A model generated the notes under the pieces. The model did not search any database and was not told the DNA's origin. It saw nothing but the letters and a program-made list of their open reading frames with translations. A DNA stretch of 7,486 nucleotides, from NCBI GenBank assembly GCA_016845285.1, contig JAERSX010000569.1, positions 1 to 7,486 on the forward strand. The letters are read 5' to 3'. This DNA comes from Deltaproteobacteria bacterium (lineage in GTDB: Bacteria; Myxococcota_A; UBA796; UBA2385). Position numbers and translations under genes: made by a program. Shown here piece after piece: positions 1 to 7,200 of this stretch; position 1 is the first letter of the stretch, and every line of letters starts with the position of its first letter.

Positions 1-711
1 GCCCTCAACGGTCGAGACCACGGCCCGGCCCCCGTCCTGCTGGGCCCCCCACGACGGCTGGCCCGCCTCGACGGCGCCATCGTCGCCCTCGAGGCCCTCC
101 CCGAGGGCTGCCTGGCCGCGACGGCGAGGGGTGCCATCGCCGTGGTCGGACCGGACGGAACCAAGGCCCGAGGCAGCGCACCGACGGACTGCCAGGCGCT
201 GGTGGTGGGCCCGTCCATGGTCGCCGCCCTGGCGGGACGGAGTGCCTACAGCATCCGCACCGTTCGCCTCTTCGACCTCGACCTCGACGAGCTGGGGGAG
301 CACACCCCACACTCGCCCATCTCGGCCCTTCGCCTGGCCGATCCCGTCGAGCTCATCTGGACCGACGACACCGGCCACCCCACCGACCGCTGTGCCGGGC
401 GAACGGTCTGGTCGCCGCCGGCCCCCCCATCGAAGCCCGTCATCGTCGGCCACGCCGGCTTCATTCCCTCGGAGCCGTGGACCTGGCGCCAGAGGAGAGG
501 CGGCGCCCAAGCGAACGTGGCCCGCCTCGGCTCCCACGCCGCGGTGCTCCACGAGGGAGCCCTCCAGGTGACGCCATCCACGGGCGGACCCGTCGTGCAC
601 CTCTCGCTTCCCAAGGCCACCAGCTTGGCGGCTTCGCCCGATGCGTCCACCCTCTACGTCGGCACGAGCGCTGGAGACATCCTCTCCCTGTCCGTCACCC
701 TCACGGAATGA
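1..711 (+). CDS. C-terminal part of a beta-propeller / WD40-like repeat protein (5' end outside window)
   Basis: The reading frame is open from the first base to a TGA at 709-711, giving 236 residues with no convincing internal start, so the gene begins upstream of the window. The sequence alternates short hydrophobic strands with Gly/Asp/Pro turns. Near the C-terminus, residues about 203-232 contain an LAASPDASTLYVGTSAGDI-type segment, the usual look of a WD40 or YVTN propeller blade. Earlier stretches such as VVGPDGTKARG and ALRLADPVELIW also fit degenerate blades. No catalytic motif is visible. In bacteria with this type of genome, propellers often follow a kinase or protease domain, but that part would lie outside the window and nothing here shows it. 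It converges on the patatin gene with a gap of only 57 bases. The coding call is firm, the fold moderately supported and the function unknown. Confidence 0.75.
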   Translation, partial: ALNGRDHGPAPVLLGPPRRLARLDGAIVALEALPEGCLAATARGAIAVVGPDGTKARGSAPTDCQALVVGPSMVAALAGRSAYSIRTVRLFDLDLDELGEHTPHSPISALRLADPVELIWTDDTGHPTDRCAGRTVWSPPAPPSKPVIVGHAGFIPSEPWTWRQRRGGAQANVARLGSHAAVLHEGALQVTPSTGGPVVHLSLPKATSLAASPDASTLYVGTSAGDILSLSVTLTE

Positions 712-730
712 CTGGAGCCGCCAGGGAGTC
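710..730. terminator. Weak imperfect hairpin between convergent genes
   Basis: GACTGG (710-715) pairs with CCAG (721-724) and AGTC (727-730), with a two-base bulge and a five-base loop. It begins at the stop codon of the upstream gene, and there is no T-run on either strand. It is the only dyad I see near the 57-base convergent gap, so it may help end transcription, but the pairing is weak. Confidence 0.15.
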
Positions 731-768
731 CACCGGAGCCTGTCCGCAAGGCACCCGCCCGCTCCCGC

Positions 769-2088
769 TCAGCCGGCCTCGTCCTGCCTGACGAACCCGG
801 TGTTCAGGCAGAGCGCGCGGAAGTCGGGGTCTTGGTTGAGGGCGCGACCACCCGCTTCCCGAACCAGCTGCATCTGCTCGGGGCCGATCCAGTAGTTGGT
901 CGGCACACGCTCCAGCTCCCGGCGAAGGGCGTCGTCGGTCTCCAGGTCGAAGCCGACGTAGACGCCGTAGGCCGTCTGATGGTTGGGCAGGTTCCAGCAA
1001 AGGCCATCGCCAACGTCCGTGGGGACCGTGCTGGAACTGTCCTGGTCACTCTGGTAGGTGGAGGCCATTCGCCAGAAGTCCTCCTGGAGCGTCATGCTGT
1101 CGTCCGTGCGCAGGTTCACCGCGCTCGTGCTGGCCGTGTGGAGCACCGCCCCCTCCCAGGGAGCGCTCTTCCTGGTGGCTGCATCATCGATCCCTGGCAC
1201 GCGTGAGTTCACGGCGATGGTCGCCAGGGTCGACGGATAGAACCACAGCGGATCCCCAGCCAGGACCTCGTACAGCGTCGGCGAGAACTCATCGGGGGGG
1301 ATGGTGAGCTCCTCCAGAAGCCCCCGCACGCCGGTGTTGTCGCACATGCCGCCATCGGCGAGATGCAGCCACGGCCAGGAAGTCCGCTGCGAGTACCGCC
1401 GCCAGTCCTGAAGCCGCCGAAACTGCGGGAGATTCCAACGTGGGACATGGCCCTCCCAGGCTTGGATCCAGGCTGGCGGCGTTCCGACCGCGGGCGCCTG
1501 GTTCTCGAAGGTCACCGGGCTGGTCAGGACGGGAAACGCCGCGGACGCAGCGACCGCCCGCGCGATGGGGATGGTCGCCGGATCCCAGCCGAGGACCTCG
1601 AACATTCGAGGTGTGAAGGACAACCTTCGAGCGGAGCCCAGATCGGTGGCGCTCACGATCAACGCCGGGCCGCGCGGATCGAGGTCGGCGAGGGTCTTGT
1701 GATCGAAGAGGGCGTCGTCGAGGTGCTCGGCGAACAGGTCGGAGCGGCGTCTGACCGTCTTCCCCCAGTTGGTGGGCTTCAGTGCTCGGCGGATCAGCGG
1801 CCACTTCTGCGGCGTGCTCAGGAACTCCGCGAGCCTGTCGAACTCATTGTCGTGGAGTGCATACCAGGCCGCCGTGAGGCTACCGCCCGACACCGACGAG
1901 AGGACGGCGACGTGGTCGAGGAGCGAGGTGTCTGACTCCTCCTTGCTCGTCCACCGGGCGAGCTCCTCGAGGACCCCCAAGCCGTAGGCGGCCGCACGGG
2001 ACCCACCGCCACTGATGGCCACCATCAGGAATGGATCGACACGTCGCCAGGGCCGGTCCCAGGCCTCGCCTTCAGCCGAAGTCGACAA
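769..2088 (-). CDS. Patatin-like phospholipase family protein
   Basis: This 439-residue protein should be a Ser-Asp dyad lipid acyl hydrolase. The oxyanion-hole motif is GGGSR at 27-31. The nucleophile elbow is SVSGG at 65-69, with Ser67 the nucleophile and Ser in place of the first Gly of GxSxG. The family's ATDLG..RRLSFTP block lies at 147-160, an AASAAFP block at 180-186, and the catalytic Asp at 245 in DGG. The SVSGGS elbow and GGGSRAAAYG opening match a known bacterial patatin subfamily rather than the RssA type. No signal peptide or membrane segment is evident, so it is probably cytoplasmic. The start is uncertain. TTG at 2088 lies downstream of a G-rich stretch and leaves room for the first strand. 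ATG at 2025 would begin only five residues before the oxyanion motif. The TTG start overlaps the upstream gene by 17 bases, which suggests translational coupling. Substrate unknown. Confidence 0.9.
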   Translation of the reverse strand: MSTSAEGEAWDRPWRRVDPFLMVAISGGGSRAAAYGLGVLEELARWTSKEESDTSLLDHVAVLSSVSGGSLTAAWYALHDNEFDRLAEFLSTPQKWPLIRRALKPTNWGKTVRRRSDLFAEHLDDALFDHKTLADLDPRGPALIVSATDLGSARRLSFTPRMFEVLGWDPATIPIARAVAASAAFPVLTSPVTFENQAPAVGTPPAWIQAWEGHVPRWNLPQFRRLQDWRRYSQRTSWPWLHLADGGMCDNTGVRGLLEELTIPPDEFSPTLYEVLAGDPLWFYPSTLATIAVNSRVPGIDDAATRKSAPWEGAVLHTASTSAVNLRTDDSMTLQEDFWRMASTYQSDQDSSSTVPTDVGDGLCWNLPNHQTAYGVYVGFDLETDDALRRELERVPTNYWIGPEQMQLVREAGGRALNQDPDFRALCLNTGFVRQDEAG

Positions 2089-2623
2089 CTGTGTGTGCCC
2101 CCCGCTTGATGACCACCCTCGTGCAGGGCGAGTCCTCGATCTCCAGAGCGACCTTCTTGGGGCCCTCGAGCAAACGGGCCTCGACGTTGGTGGTCGTCCG
2201 CCGAACGTCGTTTACGAGCACCCCGACACCATCTTTGGTGTACTGGACCATCAGGCTCCCCCAGGGAATGAGTACCTTTTGGTGTCCCCCGAGGTAGAAC
2301 CTGCTGGCGAGCACACTGCCCTTGTTCGCGTAGTAGTCGCGGACGGCTTGCCGCGACTTCACCACGTCGAGGGCATGCGACAGTGGCAGCGCTACGTCGT
2401 CGGGCAGGTCACTGCTGTCTCCGGTGGTGAGGAAGGCATGGAGGTCGACCCCAGCCTCCAGCTGGCCCCGGATGGCCGTGCGGACACTGCCGACGGCGAG
2501 GTCGACCGCCATGTCCTTGGTGTCGGTCTGCAGTGCCTCCACGCGGCTCTGGTGTGCTGCGTCCAACTGTCCACGCACATCTTCCCAGCTGTGCACGATG
2601 CCCAGCGTCACTTCGTCGACCAC
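2072..2623 (-). CDS. Hypothetical 183-residue protein, helical N-terminus and beta-rich C-terminus, coupled to patatin
   Basis: I do not recognise this family. The frame stays open to an ATG at 2797, but I chose GTG at 2623 because GAGGAG lies seven bases upstream and the residues before it are Pro/Ser/Arg-rich and look non-coding. Residues about 12-60 are charged and helix-prone (SWEDVRGQLDAAHQSRVEAL and on), and a second helical stretch covers about 76-100. From about 105 to 183 the chain alternates hydrophobic residues in short beta-like strands (KVLIPWGSLMVQYTKDG, KKVALEIEDS, TRVVIKRGAHTVVDFG). There is a single Cys (167), no signal peptide, no membrane helix and no obvious catalytic motif. 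It is the first gene of a two-gene operon with the patatin. A regulator, chaperone, inhibitor or targeting partner of the phospholipase is an inference from position only. Confidence 0.75.
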   Translation of the reverse strand: MVDEVTLGIVHSWEDVRGQLDAAHQSRVEALQTDTKDMAVDLAVGSVRTAIRGQLEAGVDLHAFLTTGDSSDLPDDVALPLSHALDVVKSRQAVRDYYANKGSVLASRFYLGGHQKVLIPWGSLMVQYTKDGVGVLVNDVRRTTTNVEARLLEGPKKVALEIEDSPCTRVVIKRGAHTVVDFG

Positions 2624-2630
2624 GGCCTCA

Positions 2631-2636
2631 CTCCTC
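2631..2636 (-). promoter_or_regulatory. Shine-Dalgarno site of the 183-residue gene
   Basis: GAGGAG on the minus strand sits seven bases before GTG 2623. It decides the start against the more distant in-frame ATG at 2797, which would add 58 residues of low-complexity sequence. Confidence 0.7.
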
Positions 2637-2640
2637 GGCT

Positions 2641-2685
2641 CTGGGGAGCGATGAGGACCTCTCTCGCTCGACCGAGCCTCCCCAG
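2641..2685 (-). promoter_or_regulatory. Inverted repeat in the probable 5' leader of the patatin operon
   Basis: CTGGGGAG (2641-2648) and CTCCCCAG (2678-2685) are perfect 8-base arms around a 29-base loop. An alternative inner stem, GAGCG (2646-2650) with CGCTC (2665-2669), would compete with the outer one. On the minus strand the stem ends four bases before the GAGGAG ribosome site. If the transcript starts further right, the structure could influence translation initiation. No known riboswitch class is recognised and there is no T-run to make it a simple terminator. Confidence 0.4.
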
Positions 2686-2693
2686 GGGAAGCA

Positions 2694-2734
2694 GAGTCTA
2701 CGATGAAGGGGGCAGACTCGCGGCATGAAGGGCA
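2694..2734. repeat. Direct repeat ATGAAGGG x2 with flanking dyad, possible operator
   Basis: ATGAAGGG occurs at 2703-2710 and 2725-2732, 22 bases apart or about two helical turns; both copies continue to a GCA. A 6-base inverted repeat, GAGTCT (2694-2699) and AGACTC (2714-2719), is interleaved with the first copy and overlaps the TAGACT hexamer on the minus strand. The spacing and place fit a regulator binding site upstream of the patatin operon, but short repeats like these can arise by chance. Confidence 0.25.
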
Positions 2735-2835
2735 CCGAGACGCAGCTCCCCCCACGATGGGTGCCCGAGAGGGGGGCTGGTGGTGCAGCGGTGACACGGA
2801 CGAGGAAACAGAGGACGAGAGACCGCATCAGCGCT

Positions 2836-2863
2836 GGTCGGGGCATACCCCCAGGCCCCGACC
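2836..2863 (-). terminator. Strong GC hairpin after the hydrolase gene
   Basis: GGTCGGGGC (2836-2844) and GCCCCGACC (2855-2863) are perfect 9-base arms with a 10-base loop, 59 bases past the hydrolase stop codon. No T-run follows on the minus strand, so this is not a textbook intrinsic terminator. It may be a U-less hairpin terminator or an mRNA 3'-end stabiliser. Confidence 0.45.
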
Positions 2864-2874
2864 GCAACACAGCC

Positions 2875-2906
2875 ACGGCACGCATCGCCGACAGGCCCGG
2901 TGCCGT
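2875..2906 (-). terminator. Secondary hairpin after the hydrolase gene
   Basis: ACGGCAC (2875-2881) and GTGCCGT (2900-2906) form 7-base arms with an 18-base loop, between the hydrolase stop and the stronger hairpin at 2836-2863. The two could act in tandem at the transcript end. There is no T-run and the loop is long, so support is weak. Confidence 0.25.
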
Positions 2907-2922
2907 CGTGCCTGGTCGTGTC

Positions 2923-4020
2923 TCAGAGCGCGTCGGCCAAGAACGTGGCCGACTCCAAGAAGAAGCGATCCCCACACTCCTCCCAGTAGTGGCCGCACTC
3001 GGGGAGCACGGTCTGCTGCAGGTCTGCGGCACCGAAGTGCTGCGGGATGGCGAGGGTCTCCGACAGGAACGGATCGGACTCACCCGAGAAGACACCGACC
3101 TTGCCTTCGTATCGCGCCGTCTCGACCGTATAGTCCCACCCGAACATGTTTGAGTTGGACGTACCGAAGAACGTCTCCAGATCACAGGTGGTCTCCAGCA
3201 ATCCGTCGGTCATGGGAAATGACGTGTCGTGCAGGTAGACGGGCCAGATCGTCTGGAAATAGGGCGCACAGTCGTTGGAGTTCTCGATCTCGTTGTAGCC
3301 CTCCTCAAAGGTCCCATCGGACTCGAAGCCTGCGATCCGGGCCTCGAACTCCGTCACGTCCGAGTCCCAATAGGTCACCGGACTGCTGGCGTACAGCTGC
3401 ACCGACGCGACCCGCTCCGGATGTGCCGACAAATAGGCGATGGCAAACAAGCCACCGAAGGAGTGTCCCAGGAGGTGGACGCGTTCGACGCCCAGATCCT
3501 GGCGCAGTGCCTCCAGATCCGAGACATACGCATCCAAGGAGTAGTCGCCATCCGCTGGATGCGCGGTGTCCCCCGTGCCGCGCTGGTCGTAGGTCACGAC
3601 GCGCACCTCGGAGGTGGCCAACACCTCCGCGCTCTCGCAGTAGTGGTGTGACTGTCCAGGACCGCCGTTGATGACCACCAACACGGTGTCTCCAGCGCCT
3701 GCACTGCGGACCGCGAAGTCGAGCCCGTCGTGACGGACCGTCCACTCGGAGGGTTCGCCGGACCACGCATCACCAGGGAGGATGTCGGCGTAGGCACCCG
3801 ATCCGACGCAGGAGCCATCGTCACACGACGGATCGTGCTGACCGGTGTCGGTTCCCGTGTCTTGTTCCGCATCGTCGCCGCTCGCATGCGGATCCTCACC
3901 GGGAGGTGAGTGGTCATCGGCAGCGTTCGCCGTGACCCGTGGTTCACAGGCTGCTGCCAGCAGCATGACCGGGATCAGCGCGTGCACGGTCATGTAGGTT
4001 CCAGGTCCAGGGCGTCGCAT
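2923..4020 (-). CDS. Exported lipoprotein alpha/beta hydrolase, proline iminopeptidase-like (S33-type)
   Basis: This 365-residue protein starts at ATG 4020, four bases after GGAGG. An Arg-Arg n-region and hydrophobic ALIPVMLLAAAC stretch make a lipoprotein signal with Cys25 as the acylated residue. Residues about 33-70 form an acidic Asp/Thr/Gly linker. The hydrolase domain follows. NGGPG at 118-122 matches the S33 HGGPG oxyanion motif with Asn for His. DQRGTGD is at 145-151 and GHSFGG at 185-190 with nucleophile Ser187. The likely acid is Asp316 (GESDPF) and the base His344 (CGHYWEE). It should act at the cell envelope on a peptide or ester; the substrate cannot be read from sequence. Seven further cysteines (66, 71, 128, 251, 279, 342, 349) fit disulfides outside the cytoplasm. 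An in-frame ATG at 3993 is less likely because it removes the basic n-region. The frame upstream of 4020 runs into the kinase gene and is not believable. Confidence 0.9.
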   Translation of the reverse strand: MRRPGPGTYMTVHALIPVMLLAAACEPRVTANAADDHSPPGEDPHASGDDAEQDTGTDTGQHDPSCDDGSCVGSGAYADILPGDAWSGEPSEWTVRHDGLDFAVRSAGAGDTVLVVINGGPGQSHHYCESAEVLATSEVRVVTYDQRGTGDTAHPADGDYSLDAYVSDLEALRQDLGVERVHLLGHSFGGLFAIAYLSAHPERVASVQLYASSPVTYWDSDVTEFEARIAGFESDGTFEEGYNEIENSNDCAPYFQTIWPVYLHDTSFPMTDGLLETTCDLETFFGTSNSNMFGWDYTVETARYEGKVGVFSGESDPFLSETLAIPQHFGAADLQQTVLPECGHYWEECGDRFFLESATFLADAL

Positions 4021-4024
4021 GGTG

Positions 4025-4029
4025 CCTCC
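4025..4029 (-). promoter_or_regulatory. Shine-Dalgarno site of the hydrolase gene
   Basis: GGAGG on the minus strand, four bases before ATG 4020. The spacing is short but it supports this start over ATG 3993, which has only a weak GGA upstream. Confidence 0.55.
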
Positions 4030-4143
4030 AACGAGCAGGGGTTGTGCAGCAGACCTTCGCAAGGCCCATGCCAGCCCCCTCACCGCGCCGAAACACCCCG
4101 CAGCGGGCTCTCGCCCCATCGAACGTCCCACGTCTATGCGCCA

Positions 4144-4198
4144 TGGAACGTTCCAGACCGTCACGAAGGCAGCCGCCTTCCCGCCGCGTGGGGGCCCC
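4144..4198. promoter_or_regulatory. Cluster of dyads in the divergent hydrolase/kinase control region
   Basis: Three symmetric elements lie within 55 bases. TGGAACGTTCCA (4144-4155) is a perfect 12-base palindrome. GAAGGC/GCCTTC (4165-4170 and 4175-4180) are perfect arms around AGCC. GGGGCCCC (4191-4198) is a palindrome. GAACGTCCC at 4121-4129 is a near copy of the palindrome's right part (GAACGTTCC, 4146-4154), 25 bases away. They lie just upstream of the proposed kinase promoter and could be operators acting on one or both genes. No regulator is identified. Confidence 0.35.
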
Positions 4199-4209
4199 AG
4201 ACGAGCGCG

Positions 4210-4215
4210 TATACT
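4210..4215 (+). promoter_or_regulatory. Probable -10 box of the kinase gene, suggesting a leaderless mRNA
   Basis: TATACT matches the TATAAT consensus at five of six positions and stands out in very GC-rich DNA. Six bases separate it from ATG 4222, so initiation at the usual distance would place the first transcribed base at or next to the start codon. No Shine-Dalgarno sequence is present before the ATG, consistent with leaderless translation. No good -35 is seen at about 4187-4192. The box is flanked by GCGC on both sides (4205-4208 and 4216-4219). Confidence 0.45.
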
Positions 4216-4221
4216 GCGCCC

Positions 4222-7200
4222 ATGCGCAACATCCGGCTGGGCGACTTTCGTCTCGATGTCCTGCTGGGAAAGGGCGGCATGGGCAGCGTCTGGCGCGCCC
4301 GCTTCGAAGCCCGACGCAACGACAGCCGTCCACCAGCACGCACGGCGGACGTCGCCATCAAGGTGATGACCACCCAACGTGCCCGCGACCCCCTGTGGCG
4401 AAACGCCTTCGCCACCGAGATTCGAGCCGTCGCCCGCCTCCGCCATCCCAACATCCCCATGATCCTCGACTTCGGTGAGGTCTCTCGATCGGTGTCGCTG
4501 GCGTCAGAGGGCACGCTGGCCACCGGAAGCCCGTGGCTCGCCATGGAGATGTGCGGGGGCGGTTCTCTCGCGAGACGTGCCCGGTCCCTCGAATGGGCCG
4601 ACACCAAGGCGCTGCTGCTGGCCCTGCTCGACGCACTGGCCCACGCCCACGCCAAGGGCATCATCCACCGCGACCTGAAGCCCGCGAACGTTCTGTTCGA
4701 CGGGCCCGAAGACATCCCGAAGCTGGCCGACTTCGGGCTGGCCGTGGACATCCAGACCCCATCCCATGACCCGTCGAGGGACTTCGTGGTCGGCACCCCA
4801 TCGTCGATGGCCCCAGAACAATTCGACGGGAGGACCCGTGACTTCGGTCCCTGGACCGACCTGTATGGCCTCGGTTGCCTGGCCCATCGCCTGGTGTGCG
4901 GCCAACACCCCTACGCCTTGCGGCAGATCGAGGCGCTGCGCGAGGCCCATCGCACCTGGCCGCTGCCGCGCCTGACGCCTCGCATGTCGACACCGCCCGG
5001 TCTGGAGGCGTGGGTGCATGCCCTGTTGGCCAAAGACCACACCCAACGGTTCCAGCTGGCGTCCGACGCCCGGAGCGCCCTCCTCGAGCTGGACGCAGCA
5101 CCCACCATCGCACCGAAGGGGGACGGCTGGCGCGCCCGGTCCCGCACCCGAGTGCACCCCCGTCACCCCATCGGGCTCCCCCTGTTCGGCATTCGCCCGA
5201 TCCCTTTCGTGGGCAGGACCTCCCAACGCGATGAGCTCTGGCGCCTGCTTCGCTCCGCGACGAGCGACAACGGCCATCGCGTGGCAGCGCTCATCGGTCC
5301 CGCTGGAGCGGGCAAGTCGCGTCTGGCCACCTGGCTCACCGAGACGGCTCACGAGCGTGGACTGGCATCGTCCATCCGTGCCATCCACGGAACCGACCCC
5401 AACGAAGCCCACGGAATCGACGCCGCACTGCGGAACGCCCTGGGCACGTCCAGGCTCGGTCTGCGAGACATCCTCGACCGACTCACGACCCGCTGGAGAG
5501 ACCGGGTCCCCCTCCCGACGATGTACGCACTGGCTCGCATCCTCTGCACCACCCACGACAACGCTGACCCCGCCGTCGTCTCCACCGAGGCCGAGCGTCA
5601 CGCGCTCCTCCAGATCGCCATCGCCCAGGAGTCCGAGAAGCGGCCGGTGATCCTGGTGCTGGAGGACGTACATGCCTCCATGGATGCCATCCGATTCGTC
5701 GAGACCATCCTGAACACGCCGGCCCCCCAGCCGGTGTTGATCGTGCTGACCGCTCGCTCGGAGGACCTGGCCGTGCGCGACCTGGAGCGCGAGGCCCTGG
5801 ACAGCCTGCTGGACAGCCCACACGCCACCCGCATCGCGGTGCCCCCGTTGGAGCCCGATGATGCGAACCGCTTCGTCGGCGAGATGCTCGGCTTCCGTGC
5901 CGATCTCCAAGGGCGGGTCGCCCAACGCATCCAGGGCAACCCACTGTTCGCCGTCCAGCTCGTGGCCGACTGGGTCGCCAGAGGTGTGCTGGTCCACGAC
6001 GCCGAGGGATACCACCTCAAGGACGGCTCGCAGCTGCCGCTCCCGAAGAGTCTGCGAGACGCGTGGGATGCACGCCTGCAGACCTTTCTCGCCGACCGAC
6101 CAGCCCATCACGAGGTGGCCCTGGAGGCTGCGGCCATCCTCGGTGGCCCCATCGCGGAGCGGGAGTGGGTGGCGGTCTGCGAGGAGCTGCAGGCGCCACC
6201 CGGTGCGCTACGACGAGACCTGCTGGACGAGGGCCTGGCCGTCGCCCATGAGACGGAATGGGGCCTGGTCCACGGAATGCTGCGCGAAGCACTTCACGAA
6301 CGCGCCAAGGCTGCCCATCGTTGGTCCGACCTGCACGCCGCGTGTGCCCGCGTGCTGGGTGCCATCTCCAACGACCAGACGAGGCTGGGCCGACACCTGC
6401 TCGCGTCTGGGGCCACCGAACAGGCGTTGCCGAAGCTGATGGCGGGGCTCGAGGCGGACATGCGCACAGGCAACCTCGCACGCGCGGAGGAGACCTCCCA
6501 TCAGATCCAGCGCTCGCTCAGCGGCGGAGAGCCATCGGTTCGTCTGGTCGGGATGACCACCCTGCACCGAGCGCGCCTCGCCGGGCTCCGTGGGCGGATC
6601 CACGCCGCGAACCGAGAGTTGGCATGGTGCGACGAGCACCTGCGGCCGCATGAACACCCCGACCTGGCGGCGCGGGCTGCCACCGAGGCGGCCCTCGTGG
6701 CGTACCGAGCCGGCGACCTCGAGCGAACGATCGAGCGCGCCACCGCCGGCGAGCGACTGGCCCATGCTGTCGACGAACCAGATCTGGTGGCTCGCTGCCG
6801 CGAGGTGCGCGCCCGTGCGTTGACCGATCGGGCGGACTGGCACGCCGGCCGGGACGCCTACGAGGACGCCCGCCGCGCCTACACCCGCACGCAAGACCCG
6901 CTGGGAATCGCCACCTGCGAGCTCGGTCTGGGCTGGGTCGCGTGCAGCGAGGGCAACCTCGATCTGGCCGAAGCCCACATCCGGAACGGGCTCGAAGCCG
7001 CCGAGCGCCTGGGCGCGCAGTCCCAGATGGGAACCGCGTTCAACATGCTGGGCGAGGTGGCACGGGCCCGGGGCGCCATCGAAGAAGCCGCCGCGCACTA
7101 CCGCCGCGCCTTGGCCCTCCATGACAGCTGTGGCGCCACCGCGAGCGCCACCATCGCGGAGCTGAACCTCTCCATCGTGCTGGCGTCCACCGACCGCACC

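Larger units (their letters stand above)
2624..2922. other. 299-base non-coding region between the patatin operon and the hydrolase gene
   Basis: I find no credible gene here. Frames crossing it give Arg/Ser/Pro-rich products without an associated ribosome site. Minus-strand transcription should end in its right part (after the hydrolase stop at 2923) and restart in its left part (before GTG 2623). It contains perfect dyads at 2641-2648/2678-2685, 2694-2699/2714-2719, 2730-2736/2760-2766, 2748-2753/2771-2776, 2836-2844/2855-2863 and 2875-2881/2900-2906. It also has a direct repeat at 2703 and 2725. TAGACT at 2701-2696 (minus) is the best -10-like hexamer I see, but it has no matching -35. Confidence 0.5.

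Noticed and set aside
2072..2214. Frameshift joining the 183-residue gene and the patatin into one protein
   Set aside because: Both genes have natural ends. The patatin frame is closed by an in-frame stop at 2212-2214, and an overlap of this size is common in operons.
2015..2728. 237-codon open frame on the plus strand
   Set aside because: It mirrors the 183-residue gene on the other strand, has no ribosome site, and the minus-strand reading has a clear start and operon context.
2624..2797. N-terminal extension of the 183-residue protein to ATG 2797
   Set aside because: The extra 58 residues are low-complexity and Pro/Ser/Arg-rich, and the GAGGAG site points to GTG 2623 instead.
2703..3671. 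322-codon open frame on the plus strand
   Set aside because: The product is extremely Arg/Ser/Pro-rich and lies antisense to the well-supported hydrolase gene.
4021..4446. N-terminal extension of the hydrolase to 4446
   Set aside because: It would overlap the kinase start on the opposite strand and bury the lipoprotein signal in the middle of the protein.
4504..6111. Long open frame of 535 codons on the minus strand
   Set aside because: It is antisense to the kinase-NTPase gene, whose motifs are unmistakable. Long antisense frames are expected in GC-rich coding DNA, and the product shows no domain.
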